The notes under the pieces are model-generated. The model worked only from the letters and a program-made list of their open reading frames with translations. It did not search any database and had not been told where the DNA came from. Both the position numbers and the translations under genes were made by a program. Shown in pieces: positions 25,861-34,585 of a stretch of DNA of 64,000 nt (position 1 is the stretch's first letter; each line of letters opens with the position of its first letter). Source of the stretch: Microbispora catharanthi (GTDB lineage: Bacteria; Actinomycetota; Actinomycetes; Streptosporangiales; Streptosporangiaceae); contig NZ_VDMA02000001.1 in NCBI RefSeq assembly GCF_006334915.2, positions 372,001 to 436,000 on the forward strand. The letters run 5' to 3'.

Positions 25861-26137
25861 CTGCGACGTGACCCGGATCGAGGACTTCGGGACCCGGCCG
25901 CTGGCGAATGCAGGTAGACATACGCGACCCCCTCATCGCTCGGCGTCCATCTGCCGCGTGAACAGACCCCGCCGGACGTACCGGACGGGGTCGTGGTGTG
26001 CGGTGAGCCTTCAGACCAAAAGTCCCAGGGGTTCGGGTGCTTCCCGGGCCTGACGGCCGGGCGGTGGCCGTGTCGTGGCGCGCGTCGGAGCTGTCATCGG
26101 CGTCATGCCGACGGCCACTGCCGCCGGCACGGCCTGG

Positions 26138-27547
26138 TCAGCTTGTGGCCTGCCCGCCGCAGAACGCCGCCTTGACGAGTCCGTCCAGCAGCTTCGGATA
26201 AGTGGCGAGGTCGAATGCGGCGTCGCCGGTGGTCAGCGAGGCGGTCAGGGTCTTGGCGCCGTCGGGCGAGCTGTACATCAGCGCCGCGTAGCCCGCCGGA
26301 GGGCTGCCGTTGTGGTTGAGAACGGTGCCGCAGCTAGGGCCCAGGTCCTGCACGAACATCCCGAGGCCGTAGCGGCCGTAGAGGGGGTCGCTCTTCGTGT
26401 GCGGCTTGCGCATCTCGGCCAGCAGTTTGGCCGGCAGGAGCCTGCCGTCGTTCAGCGCGGAGAAGAACGTCTGGAGATCGTTGGTGGTCGAGATCAAGTC
26501 ACCGGCACCTGCCAGCAAGGAGGGGTTCTGGCGGGAGACGTCGGCCACCTTCCACTGGCCGGCGTCCTGATAGCGGAAGTAGCCGTGGGCGTACGGGTTG
26601 GGCAGCTGTGTCCGGTTGCCCGGCACGACCGTGCCCTTCAGCCCGAGCGGCCTCACGATCCGCCGCTTCAGCTCCGCGTCGAACGAATGGCCGGTGACCT
26701 TCTCAATCAGTAGCCTGGCCAGCGTGTAGTTAGTGTTGGAGTAGCTCCAGTCCTTCCCCGGCGCGAACTTCAGCGGCTTGGCCAGCGCGAACCGCACCAG
26801 CTCCTGTGGCCGGTAGGAGTGGAACCGGTTGTCCAGCCACTCCTTGCCCGTCGCGGGGAGACCGGGCACCCATGTCCCGTCGGGGTCGAGGTCGCCGGTG
26901 TAGTTGAACAAGCCGCTGGTGTGCTGCAGCAGCATTCGCACCGTGATCTGCCGGTCCAGCCCGAACTCGGGCAGGTAACCGGCCACCGGGTCGTCCAGCC
27001 CGATCTCGCTCTCGGCCACCAGTTGCAGCACCACGGTTGCGACGAAGGTCTTGGTAACGCTGCCCACCCAGAAATGCCCGTTCGTCGGCGGCTTCGCGCT
27101 CGCGCCCAGCTTGCGCCGCCCGGCGCTGCCGGCCCACTCGCCCCGCTCATCGTTCACGCGCACCTGCACACCGAGGAGACCCGCATCGACGAACGCCTGG
27201 ACGGCCTTCTGCAACTCCGGGCGATCCTGTCCGGCGGCGGCCTTCGGCACGGCCGCGCTGCTGTCCGCGGTGGCCACACCCGCCGTGGCCACCGCAGGTG
27301 CGATCGTCCCGGCCAGCAGCCCGGCCGCCAGCGCTGTGACCGCCACCTGCCGAAAGATGGTGTGCCGGCGCCTCGGCGCGCCACCGTCACGGCGCATCGT
27401 CCCGATCCCTTCGACGTGCGTTGCAGCGCCCCGGCCGACCAGGGCGGCCAGCCCGGGAATCCGCCCGGACTCGACATGCCGTGCCAGCACCTCGCGGAGT
27501 CCGCGCAGCCCTGCTGCGGAGAAGCCGTGGTTGCCTTGTCCCATCAT
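26138..27547 (-). CDS. chimeric serine hydrolase (D-alanyl-D-alanine carboxypeptidase/beta-lactamase family)
   Basis: 469 residues from ATG 27547, which follows AGGTGAGGAC. Residues about 8-65 (FSAAGLRGLREVLARHVESG ... HTIFR) look like the N-terminus of a cytosolic class C-like serine hydrolase. At TIFR the sequence switches to a signal-peptide-like segment (QVAVTALAAGLLAGTIAPAV) and then a complete secreted carboxypeptidase domain. That domain has SxxK in GSVTKTF (Ser about 164), YxN in YSNTNY (about 267) and HNGSPPAGY as the third motif. The internal signal sequence makes export doubtful unless translation starts near the junction. It appears to be a natural gene fusion. Confidence 0.75.
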   Translation of the reverse strand: MMGQGNHGFSAAGLRGLREVLARHVESGRIPGLAALVGRGAATHVEGIGTMRRDGGAPRRRHTIFRQVAVTALAAGLLAGTIAPAVATAGVATADSSAAVPKAAAGQDRPELQKAVQAFVDAGLLGVQVRVNDERGEWAGSAGRRKLGASAKPPTNGHFWVGSVTKTFVATVVLQLVAESEIGLDDPVAGYLPEFGLDRQITVRMLLQHTSGLFNYTGDLDPDGTWVPGLPATGKEWLDNRFHSYRPQELVRFALAKPLKFAPGKDWSYSNTNYTLARLLIEKVTGHSFDAELKRRIVRPLGLKGTVVPGNRTQLPNPYAHGYFRYQDAGQWKVADVSRQNPSLLAGAGDLISTTNDLQTFFSALNDGRLLPAKLLAEMRKPHTKSDPLYGRYGLGMFVQDLGPSCGTVLNHNGSPPAGYAALMYSSPDGAKTLTASLTTGDAAFDLATYPKLLDGLVKAAFCGGQATS

Positions 27548-27879
27548 GAATGTCCTCACCTACAGTGTTCGATCCACAGCGTTCGGTCTTGCGAGCCCCG
27601 TCTCGGCGTGGCGCTCATGGGCAGCCGCCAGCGACGCACGAAGGGGTGGGGGTGAGCTCGGCGTGGCCCGTTCGCAGCCCCGAGGGCGTCATCGCCGAAC
27701 TGTTCATGGCATCCACCATCGCCAGCCGCGCTGATATCGGGCCGTCACCAGCCTGACGCCGCCGCTGACACGCGGCGAGAAGGGGCAGGCCGGGCATGAC
27801 CCCGTGGCCGCTTAGTGCCGACGGCCGATGAAAGCGGTGCCCTGTCGACGGCCCGGGGACGCGATGTGCTGTGTCGTTA
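27548..27879. other. gene-free stretch between serine hydrolase and PadR/DUF1048 remnant
   Basis: I see no convincing coding sequence in these 332 bases. The right-hand part may be decayed sequence. Near 27570-27595, TTCGATCCACAGCGTTCGG is a weak dyad in the probable promoter of the leftward serine hydrolase. Confidence 0.5.
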
Positions 27880-28134
27880 TCAGAGTGTCTTGTCGTCTTC
27901 TGCGGTGTCTTCGCCGACGGCGCGCGCGATGTCGTTGATCAGCCGCTTGCGCTCCCGGGCCGGGGCGTAGCCGCCATCGGAGTAGTTCTTGACGAACGCC
28001 TCGGCGAACTCCACCGGGTCGTCCCCGACGATCTCGCGGATCGGCGTCCCATCCACGGCGGCCTGCTCGAACAGGTAGATGGTGCCTTCGGCGATGTCGG
28101 AGAAGCCCTGCTCGCGCAGCCAAAAGGTGCAAGC
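27880..28134 (-). pseudogene. PadR N-terminus fused by deletion to DUF1048 C-terminus
   Basis: The leftward frame reads FWLREQGFSDIAEGTIY, the middle of a PadR winged helix. It then jumps to LFEQAAVDGTPIREIVGDDP and EFAEAFVKNYSDGG, followed by ERKRLINDIARAVGED, the end of a DUF1048 protein. PadR and DUF1048 genes are normally adjacent and in the same direction, so a deletion has fused the two. Upstream of FWL the homology to PadR is also lost. No intact domain remains. Confidence 0.75.
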
Positions 28135-28366
28135 CGGGACCGTCCGCGCGTGACGGCGGGCGACCCGATTGCCAAAAGCCCGCCGAGGGAGATCCCGCCG
28201 TCGCTCCGGCCTGCGCGACCGCGCCGGTATCGGCTCGTTGGCCAGCCACCGCGTCATCGCCAGCAGCTGCGCCTGCGGCTACGCCTCCCCGGTCCCATCT
28301 CATCCACTCACGCGGCGCCCAGCCCAGAGCGGGTTTGGTGGCTGGTGACACGTTGGTTAACGGCAC

Positions 28367-28699
28367 CTCGAGAAGGCGTACGCGGCGGCGCTGGAGACCC
28401 GGGACCTGCCGATTCTGTCGCTGGTGGCGGTGAACGCGGCCGTGCTCGCCGAGGCGCACGGTCGTCATCACGAGTCGGCCGTCCTGCTCGGCGCCGCCTC
28501 CCGGCTGCGGGGCGCTCACGACCGCACCGATCGGCAGGTTCGCGAGCTCACCCGCCGAGGGCGGGCCGCGCTCGGCGAGGAAGTCTTCGCCGCGGCGTAC
28601 GGGAAGGGGTGGGAGCTGGACGGGAAGACGGCCGTGACCGAAGTCGACCCGGCCCGGCTGTGCCGGGAACTCAGGGCGGCTCACCCAGGCTCCGAGTGA
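28367..28699 (+). pseudogene. C-terminal tail of an AfsR/SARP or BTAD-type regulator
   Basis: A rightward frame without a suitable start encodes about 108 residues of TPR-like helical sequence: EKAYAAALETRDLPILSLVA, then AVLAEAHGRHHESAVLLGAA and HDRTDRQVRELTRRGRAALG, ending WELDGKTAVTEVDPARL. This matches the tail of large BTAD/LuxR-type regulators. The DNA-binding and ATPase parts are absent. Its stop overlaps the end of the convergent membrane-protein gene by 19 bases. Confidence 0.65.
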
Positions 28700-30213
28700 T
28701 CCAGCCGGGCGTGTACGGCTATCGCCGCCCCGAGGGCGAGGGCGGCATATCCGCAGGTCACGGCCAGACCCGCCCAGGGCGGGAGCGGGTAGTAGCCCTC
28801 GAGTAGCGACGGGCCGACGTCCACATGCGCGAACGTGGGGACGCTCTGCACGATCGCGAAGCCGGCGGCAGGTGTGATCATGAGAAGCCATGGCGCCCAG
28901 CCCGCGGTCGCCAGCAGGTAGGGCACGACGACCAGCGCGATGGCCAGCCCGATGGCGACGATGCCCCGCTTGACCAGCGCGGCGAGGCCCAGAGCCAGCA
29001 CGGCGGCGGCCGCGGCCAGCGCCGCGTAGCCGACGATCACCCGGAGCTCGGTACTCGGGGTGATCGGCTGAATCGGGTTCTGGTTGGCGCGCAGTATCGC
29101 CAGGCCGACGGGGACCACGACCCCCGAGGTCACCAGCCCCGCCACGAACGTGACCGCGCCGACCACCATGGCCTTGGCCGCCAGCAGTCGCGCCGGATGC
29201 GGCGCGGCCGGCGGGCTGGTCCTGTTCGGCCCGCGCCGGCGTTCCGCCGTGAAGACCGTGACCGCCACCACGAGCACCGGGATCAGCCCCACAGCCCCGC
29301 CGATCAGCACGAGGTCGGCGCGTATACCGCCCTCCACTGTGGCGGGCCCGATGTCACCACCCCCGGTCACGATGAGCTTGTCGCCGGATTCGACGGCCCC
29401 GCCCGGGTGGTGCGGGGTCTTCCCGTCGGACTCCATGCCGACGCCGACGTCGTCGCGGCGCCACGAACCGTTCGCGCCCTGCAGTCTGATCTGGTCGAAG
29501 GTGGCGGTGACCTGGGAGAACGCTTTCGCCATATCCCACAGCACGCCTGGCGAGGTGGCGAACAACCCGATCTCGACCGTCTCCGGCAGCCCGGTCAGCT
29601 TGACCGTGCCGACCTCGGTCCACGTCTTGCCGTCGTCTGACTCGTAGCCGCCGATGGTGTCGCCCGACCTGGTCAGCCGCAGCCACTGCGGGCCGTTGTG
29701 CGGACCGCCGGCCACGTCATGGACGTAGTCGTACTGCATCCGCACGCCGTGATCTCCGGTGAGCATGACGGCGGCATACGGCGTGCCCTGCTTGAGGCTC
29801 TGCCTGACGAGGAGCCCGGCCTTCGCCCACGGCACCACCCCCTCCTCGATGTTGCGCACCCCGGGTACGGCGTCCGGCCGCCGGATCTGCCCGGTCATGT
29901 CCGACACACTGGCGGTGATGCTGCCGTTTCCCTTGAGCGGCTGGTGCACGAAGTAGTACTTGTCCCTGACCGCCGTGCCGTCGGGTCCCACCAAGGGCGC
30001 GGGGCAGGGGCCTTCGCCCTTCCCGGTCACGCAAGCGCTGCGGACGCCCCCGGCGACCAGCAGTCCGAGCGACACGGTCACCAGCACGGAGGCCGCCATG
30101 GCGAGCACCCAGCCGCGCGCGGTGCGGAACGTGGTCCACTCCGCGTGCAGCACCCGGGGGAAGCCGTCCTGCCCGGCCCGTCGGCCGGAGCGGTAAGGCG
30201 TGGATGGATTCAT
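28681..30213 (-). CDS. ABC-2-like membrane protein with a large extracytoplasmic beta-sandwich domain
   Basis: A 510-residue protein starting MNPSTPYRSGRRAGQDGFPR. Helix 1 (about residues 37-60) resembles the start of ABC-2 permeases (VLHAEWTTFRTARGWVLAMA). It is followed by an approximately 220-residue extracytoplasmic region (YYFVHQPLKGNGSITASVSD, AGLLVRQSLKQGTPYAAVML, GGYESDDGKTWTEVGTVKL) that reads like a DUF1349/concanavalin-type sandwich. Six more helices complete a permease body. No ATPase gene is adjacent. It is divergent from an OmpR/EnvZ-type pair that may control it. The domain might bind glycan or peptide; that is inference. Confidence 0.7.
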   Translation of the reverse strand: MNPSTPYRSGRRAGQDGFPRVLHAEWTTFRTARGWVLAMAASVLVTVSLGLLVAGGVRSACVTGKGEGPCPAPLVGPDGTAVRDKYYFVHQPLKGNGSITASVSDMTGQIRRPDAVPGVRNIEEGVVPWAKAGLLVRQSLKQGTPYAAVMLTGDHGVRMQYDYVHDVAGGPHNGPQWLRLTRSGDTIGGYESDDGKTWTEVGTVKLTGLPETVEIGLFATSPGVLWDMAKAFSQVTATFDQIRLQGANGSWRRDDVGVGMESDGKTPHHPGGAVESGDKLIVTGGGDIGPATVEGGIRADLVLIGGAVGLIPVLVVAVTVFTAERRRGPNRTSPPAAPHPARLLAAKAMVVGAVTFVAGLVTSGVVVPVGLAILRANQNPIQPITPSTELRVIVGYAALAAAAAVLALGLAALVKRGIVAIGLAIALVVVPYLLATAGWAPWLLMITPAAGFAIVQSVPTFAHVDVGPSLLEGYYPLPPWAGLAVTCGYAALALGAAIAVHARLDHSEPG

Positions 30214-30364
30214 GCCGACGGTTGTACGGGGCACCCGGTCTCGGCAGGGTCCCAGCGGCTGCGACCCGGCTGCGACCCGGCTGCGACCGGGAATCTGGCA
30301 TCGTGGCGGACATGGCACCTGAACCCGGCCGCACCGCCCGCACGACGGCCGGCGGTGAGCGGCG

Positions 30365-31027
30365 GTGAGGGTCCTCGTCGTCGAGGACTTCGAGGTCCTC
30401 GCCCGCTCCATCGGAACCGGGCTGCGCCGCGAGGGCATGGCCGTCGACGTCGTCCTGGACGGAACCGCCGCCCTCGACCGCCTGGCCGTCACCCGCTACG
30501 ACGTGGTGATCCTCGACCGCGACCTGCCGGGCGTCCACGGGGACGAGATCTGCCGGCGACTCGCCCGCGGCCGCTGCGAGACCCGCGTACTGATGCTCAC
30601 CGCCTCCGGCACGATCGAAGACCGCGTCGACGGGCTCGGCCTCGGCGCCGACGACTATCTGCCCAAGCCTTTCGCGTTCGCCGAACTGGTCGCCCGCGTC
30701 CGCGCACTGGCCCGCCGCGCCACCCCGCCGCTACCGCCCACCCTGGCGTGCGGGGACATCACCCTTGATCCGGCCCGTCGTATCGCGTTCCGGGCCGGCC
30801 GGCGTCTCGAGCTGAGCCCGCGGGAGTTCGGCCTGCTCGAATGCCTGCTCGCGGTGCCCGGCCTGGTCGTCTCCGCCGAAGAACTGCTCGAACGCGTCTG
30901 GGACGAGGCCGCCGACCCCTTCAGCAGTGCCGTCAAGCACACCATGCACCGGTTACGGGCCAAGCTCGGCGACCCGCCCGTGATCGAGACGATCCGCGAA
31001 GGCGGCTACCGGATCGGACCGTCATGA
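30365..31027 (+). CDS. OmpR/PhoB-type response regulator
   Basis: A 220-residue regulator. The receiver (about 1-115) has VVEDFEV, phospho-acceptor Asp in VVILDRDLPG (about 51), LMLTASG and Lys in YLPKPF. The winged-helix output domain (about 125-218) has LSPREFGLLECLL and the recognition segment AVKHTMHRLRAKLG. GTG at 30365 gives the canonical start MRVLVVEDF. It overlaps the kinase start by four bases. Divergent from the ABC-2-like gene (151-bp gap), its likely target. Confidence 0.92.
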   Translation: MRVLVVEDFEVLARSIGTGLRREGMAVDVVLDGTAALDRLAVTRYDVVILDRDLPGVHGDEICRRLARGRCETRVLMLTASGTIEDRVDGLGLGADDYLPKPFAFAELVARVRALARRATPPLPPTLACGDITLDPARRIAFRAGRRLELSPREFGLLECLLAVPGLVVSAEELLERVWDEAADPFSSAVKHTMHRLRAKLGDPPVIETIREGGYRIGPS

Positions 31028-32124
31028 CCTGCCGGCAACTCGCCAGAAGGTCCTTGCAGAAGCGGCTCGCGCTCGCCTACGCGGCGGGCGTCTACGCGGC
31101 CGGGGTCGTGGTGCTCGTATTCGTCGACCTCCCGCTCGTCAGCATCCAGGCAGCCAGGCCCCAAGGCCACCCCTCATCGAGCGCGATCACCGAAACCGGG
31201 TCCGGGATCAGCCTGCCCCGGCTCCTCGCGGGATCCGCCGTCGCCCTGGTCGTTCTGATTCCCGTCGCCCTGGCTCTCGGCTGGTACGTCGCCGGCCGGT
31301 TCCTGCGCCCGCTGCGCGCCATCACCTCGACCGCCAAAATCATCTCCGCCGGAAACCTCCACCGGCGCCTCGACCTCGGCGAGCCCACGGATGAGCTGAC
31401 CGAACTCGGCCACACCCTGGACGACCTGTTCGCGCGCCTTGAATCCTCCTTCGACGCCCAGCGCCACTTCGTCGCCAACGCCTCCCACGAGCTGCGCACC
31501 CCGCTCGCCGGCCTGCGCACCCTCCTTGAAGTCGCCCTCGCCGACCCCGGCGCCGACGCCGACGCCCTGCGCTCGGCCTGCCAGGAGGCCCTCGCTCTGG
31601 GCGGACACCAGGAGCGGCTCGTTCAAGCACTGCTCACCCTGGCCACCAGCGAGCGCGGCGTCACCCGCTGGGACACCGTCGACCTCGCCCACGTCGTCGA
31701 AGGAGTGCTCGCCTCCCGCCGCGACCTTGCAAGAGAGGCAGGCATCGACCTTGCCGAACATCTGGCGCCCGCGGTGACGGCCGGGGACCCGAGACTGCTG
31801 GAAAGCCTCGTCGCCAACCTCATCGACAACGCCATCCGCCACAACCACGCAGACGGGCACGTGAAGGTCACCACGCAGACCTCCGGCGCGCAGGTGGCCC
31901 TTACAGTCGCCAACACCGGGCCAGTCGTCCCCGGAGACCAGATCCAGCGCCTCTTCCACCCCTTCCAGAGACTTGCGCCTGAACGTCACGGCCGCCGCGA
32001 CGGCTACGGCCTCGGCCTGGCCATTGTCGATGCCGTCACCCAGGCTCACCGCGCCACCCTCACCGCCGGCGCACGCCCCGAAGGCGGCCTGTCCATCACC
32101 GTGCGGTTCGCGGCCTGTCGTTAG
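31024..32124 (+). CDS. sensor histidine kinase (HAMP-HisKA-HATPase)
   Basis: A 366-residue kinase with ATG inside the regulator's stop (ATGA). Membrane helices at about residues 15-40 and 65-92 bracket a short extracytoplasmic loop. HAMP (about 93-145) and the H-box HFVANASHELRTPL (His about 155) follow. The ATPase domain shows LIDNAIRHN (N-box), TGPVVPGDQ in the region where the G1 box is expected, and GYGLGLAIV (G2). The short sensor loop suggests envelope-stress sensing through the membrane. It is paired with the regulator directly upstream. Confidence 0.9.
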   Translation: MTCRQLARRSLQKRLALAYAAGVYAAGVVVLVFVDLPLVSIQAARPQGHPSSSAITETGSGISLPRLLAGSAVALVVLIPVALALGWYVAGRFLRPLRAITSTAKIISAGNLHRRLDLGEPTDELTELGHTLDDLFARLESSFDAQRHFVANASHELRTPLAGLRTLLEVALADPGADADALRSACQEALALGGHQERLVQALLTLATSERGVTRWDTVDLAHVVEGVLASRRDLAREAGIDLAEHLAPAVTAGDPRLLESLVANLIDNAIRHNHADGHVKVTTQTSGAQVALTVANTGPVVPGDQIQRLFHPFQRLAPERHGRRDGYGLGLAIVDAVTQAHRATLTAGARPEGGLSITVRFAACR

Positions 32125-32181
32125 CGACCTGATCAGCGACAGTCGAATCACGCTGAACCGCCTCCTGCCAGACCCGGCCTG

Positions 32182-33144
32182 TCAGCCGGGGCGGCGGAGG
32201 GTGCGGCGCACAGCCAGGCCGCCGAGGGCCGCCGATGCGAGCGCCAGGATTCCCGCCTCGGTCCATTGGAAGCGCCAGAACCTGGACGGGGGCTGGTAGT
32301 ACACCACGTACCGGTAGCCCTTGCCGAACAGGCAGGCCTGCCACACCTCGGTGTTCTTGTTGCTCTGCCCCACGTCCACCCGCCGCGGGCACCCACTGTC
32401 CGACGGCTCGGCGACCTCACCACCGGACGGCTCCACCCAGGCGGTGCCCACCAGCCGGGCGTCGTGATCGTCCAGCACCACGGTGCCGGACAGCTCGGTA
32501 CGCGCCGGCTCGGCATAGTGGTCACTCAGCCGGAACAGGGTGAACATCGTCACCGTCACACCGGCGACGACCAGTGCCATCGCAGGCAGCGTACGCCGGA
32601 ACAGGGCGCCCGCCGCGGTGCCCAGCGCGAACGCGTACAACCACCACGCCGCCGGCTCCACCCCGACCATGTTGAACACGCCGATGTTGCCGAACGTGGA
32701 GTCGACCCCCGCCCTGAACACCGGCCGCCACAGGCTCACCATGAGCGACAGCAGCAGCCCACCCGCCACGACCGCCCCGCCCAGGACCGACAGCTTGACC
32801 GCCAGCCAACGCCACACGGGCACGGCCTGGGTCCAGGCCAGGCGGTGGGTGCCGCGTTCGTACTCGCGGCCGAGCAGGGGAGCGCCCCAGAACGCCCCGA
32901 TCAACGCCGGTGCCACCAGCGGCATCCAGCCGAACACCGAGTAGACCGCGTCGTAGCGGTGCTCCAGCGCCACCGCCAGGTCCCCGCATCCCACGGCGGG
33001 CCCCGGGCAGCCGGGCGGGGCGTGCTCGGCCACGTACCAGATCGCCTCCACCGCCGAACCCAGCAGCAGCACCCCCAGCAGCGCCAAGAAGGCCGCTGTC
33101 ACGAGGATCTGCGCCCGGTGCTGGCGCCACGTCACCCAGATCAC
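32182..33144 (-). CDS. ABC transporter permease (YtrC/D-like)
   Basis: A 320-residue membrane protein with about six hydrophobic segments, starting VIWVTWRQHRAQILVTAAF and ending in a short basic tail. It has two cysteine-containing extracytoplasmic loops (APPGCPGPAVGCGDL and SDSGCPRRVDV...QACLFGKG). It resembles permeases encoded with GntR-YtrA regulators. GTG at 33144 overlaps the ATPase stop. It is the last gene of a gntR-ATPase-permease operon whose products probably form an exporter or envelope-stress transporter. The substrate is unknown. Confidence 0.8.
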   Translation of the reverse strand: MIWVTWRQHRAQILVTAAFLALLGVLLLGSAVEAIWYVAEHAPPGCPGPAVGCGDLAVALEHRYDAVYSVFGWMPLVAPALIGAFWGAPLLGREYERGTHRLAWTQAVPVWRWLAVKLSVLGGAVVAGGLLLSLMVSLWRPVFRAGVDSTFGNIGVFNMVGVEPAAWWLYAFALGTAAGALFRRTLPAMALVVAGVTVTMFTLFRLSDHYAEPARTELSGTVVLDDHDARLVGTAWVEPSGGEVAEPSDSGCPRRVDVGQSNKNTEVWQACLFGKGYRYVVYYQPPSRFWRFQWTEAGILALASAALGGLAVRRTLRRPG

Positions 33145-33986
33145 GCGCTCATCCCCGCCAGGTGTGGCAGCACCGCCGACTCCGGGCTGCGCAGGTAGCC
33201 CATGACGAGCTCCTCCAGCCCGGGGCGCCGCGCCTGCCAGCGCGGATCGAGCGGCGGCGCGCCCCTGACCAGCATGCTCACCTGCCTGCCGGTACGGCTT
33301 GCGCTCACCACCTGCGTTCCCGCCGTCGACGCATCGTCCGGCCCGGTGAGCACGAGATGCCCGTCGAGCAGTTCCTCGGTGTCACCGCTGACCTGCAGCC
33401 GCCCCCCGTTCAGCACGACCAGCCAGTCGCACGTCTCCTCCAGGTCGGAGACGACGTGCGAGGACATCAGCACGGTCAGCTCCCGCCCGGCCACCTCCGC
33501 CATGATCGAGCGCATCACGTCGTGGCGGGCGAGGGGGTCGAGGTTTGCCAGCGGTTCGTCCAGCACGAGCAGGTCGGGCCGGCTGGCCAGCGCCAGCGTG
33601 ACCGCGACCTGTGCCTGCTGCCCGCCCGACAGTCCGCGCACCTTCCGCTCCAGCGGGATGCCCAGCCCGGCCAGCCGGCTGACCGCGGCGTCGTCGTCCC
33701 AGTGAGTGTTCATGCGGCGGCCGAAGATGAGCATCTCGGCGACGGTGAAGTTGTCGTACAGCGGCTTGTCCTGTGCCACGAACGCGGCCTCGCCCGCCAC
33801 GCGGATTCTTCCCAGCGCGGGACGCAGCAGGCCGACAGCCGCGTGCATCAGCGTGGTCTTGCCCGCGCCGTTGGGCCCGACGAGCGCCGCCACGCGTCCC
33901 GCGGGCACCGACAGCGAGCAGTCGCGCAACACCCACGTGCGGCGATAGCGGACCCCCAGGCCGGTCGCCTCCATTGCCGGTCTCAC
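33141..33986 (-). CDS. ABC transporter ATP-binding protein
   Basis: 281 residues from GTG 33986, whose GTG overlaps the GntR stop. Walker A GPNGAGKTT (about 37-45), Q-loop AFVAQDKPL, signature LSGGQQAQVAV (about 132), Walker B LLVLDEPLANLDPLA (about 155) and H-loop SSHVV are all intact. It powers the permease encoded immediately downstream. The operon layout (GntR-ATPase-permease) matches B. subtilis ytr-like envelope-stress operons. Confidence 0.9.
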   Translation of the reverse strand: MRPAMEATGLGVRYRRTWVLRDCSLSVPAGRVAALVGPNGAGKTTLMHAAVGLLRPALGRIRVAGEAAFVAQDKPLYDNFTVAEMLIFGRRMNTHWDDDAAVSRLAGLGIPLERKVRGLSGGQQAQVAVTLALASRPDLLVLDEPLANLDPLARHDVMRSIMAEVAGRELTVLMSSHVVSDLEETCDWLVVLNGGRLQVSGDTEELLDGHLVLTGPDDASTAGTQVVSASRTGRQVSMLVRGAPPLDPRWQARRPGLEELVMGYLRSPESAVLPHLAGMSA

Positions 33987-34375
33987 GCCGCGCCCTCCTT
34001 CGCGGCGTCGGCCAGGACCACGGTGAACAGCGCCCGCAGGTCCTCCTGATCGAGCCCGGCCGCGCGGGCCTCGCGCACCCACGCCTCCAGACCGCGCCGC
34101 AGCCGCGTGTGCTCGGCGAGCGTCGCGCCCGCGATGCCCTGCCGCACGAACGTCCCCATCCCCGGCCGCCCCTCGACCAGCCCTTCACGCTCCAGCTCCC
34201 GGTAGGCCTTGAGCACGGTGTTGGGATTGATGGCCAGGCTCTCGACCACCTCGCGAGCGGTCGGCAACTGGTCGCCCGGCCGCAGCGTACCGAGCCGGAG
34301 CGCCTGTTTTACCTGGTGCACGAGCTGCAGATACGTCGCAACCCCCGAGCCGCGATCAAGGATGAACTCGATCAA
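33983..34375 (-). CDS. GntR family repressor, YtrA subfamily
   Basis: A 130-residue protein: GntR winged helix at residues about 10-78 (YLQLVHQVKQALRLGTLRPG, REVVESLAINPNTVLKAYRE) and a short C-terminal helical dimerisation segment, the size of the YtrA subfamily. TTG at 34375 is the only sensible start. A perfect 15-bp inverted repeat sits five bases upstream, so it very probably represses its own ABC operon. Confidence 0.9.
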   Translation of the reverse strand: MIEFILDRGSGVATYLQLVHQVKQALRLGTLRPGDQLPTAREVVESLAINPNTVLKAYRELEREGLVEGRPGMGTFVRQGIAGATLAEHTRLRRGLEAWVREARAAGLDQEDLRALFTVVLADAAKEGAA

Positions 34376-34380
34376 CCAGA

Positions 34381-34416
34381 ATCACCCTTTCACTATTTGA
34401 GTAGTGAAAGGGTGAT
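34381..34416. promoter_or_regulatory. YtrA-type operator, perfect 15-bp inverted repeat
   Basis: ATCACCCTTTCACTA (34381-34395) and TAGTGAAAGGGTGAT (34402-34416) separated by TTTGAG. It begins five bases upstream of the TTG start, so the site lies over the promoter/initiation region. A TTGACA hexamer (34438-34433, leftward) just beyond may be the -35. The dyad is the best-formed regulator site of this operon. Confidence 0.8.
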
Positions 34417-34585
34417 GGGCTCGGCTACCCGTTGTCAACCTGTAGTCGTCAGTTTCGTGGACAGCGGTTCAGGTCACGACGGCCCACTCGGGCTCGGCGA
34501 GGGTGTCTTGGGCTCGGCTGGTTCCCCACGTGGTGCGCGGCCGCGCTCGCCCGGCGCTCTCATCGTCGGCAATCCGCCAGGACTG

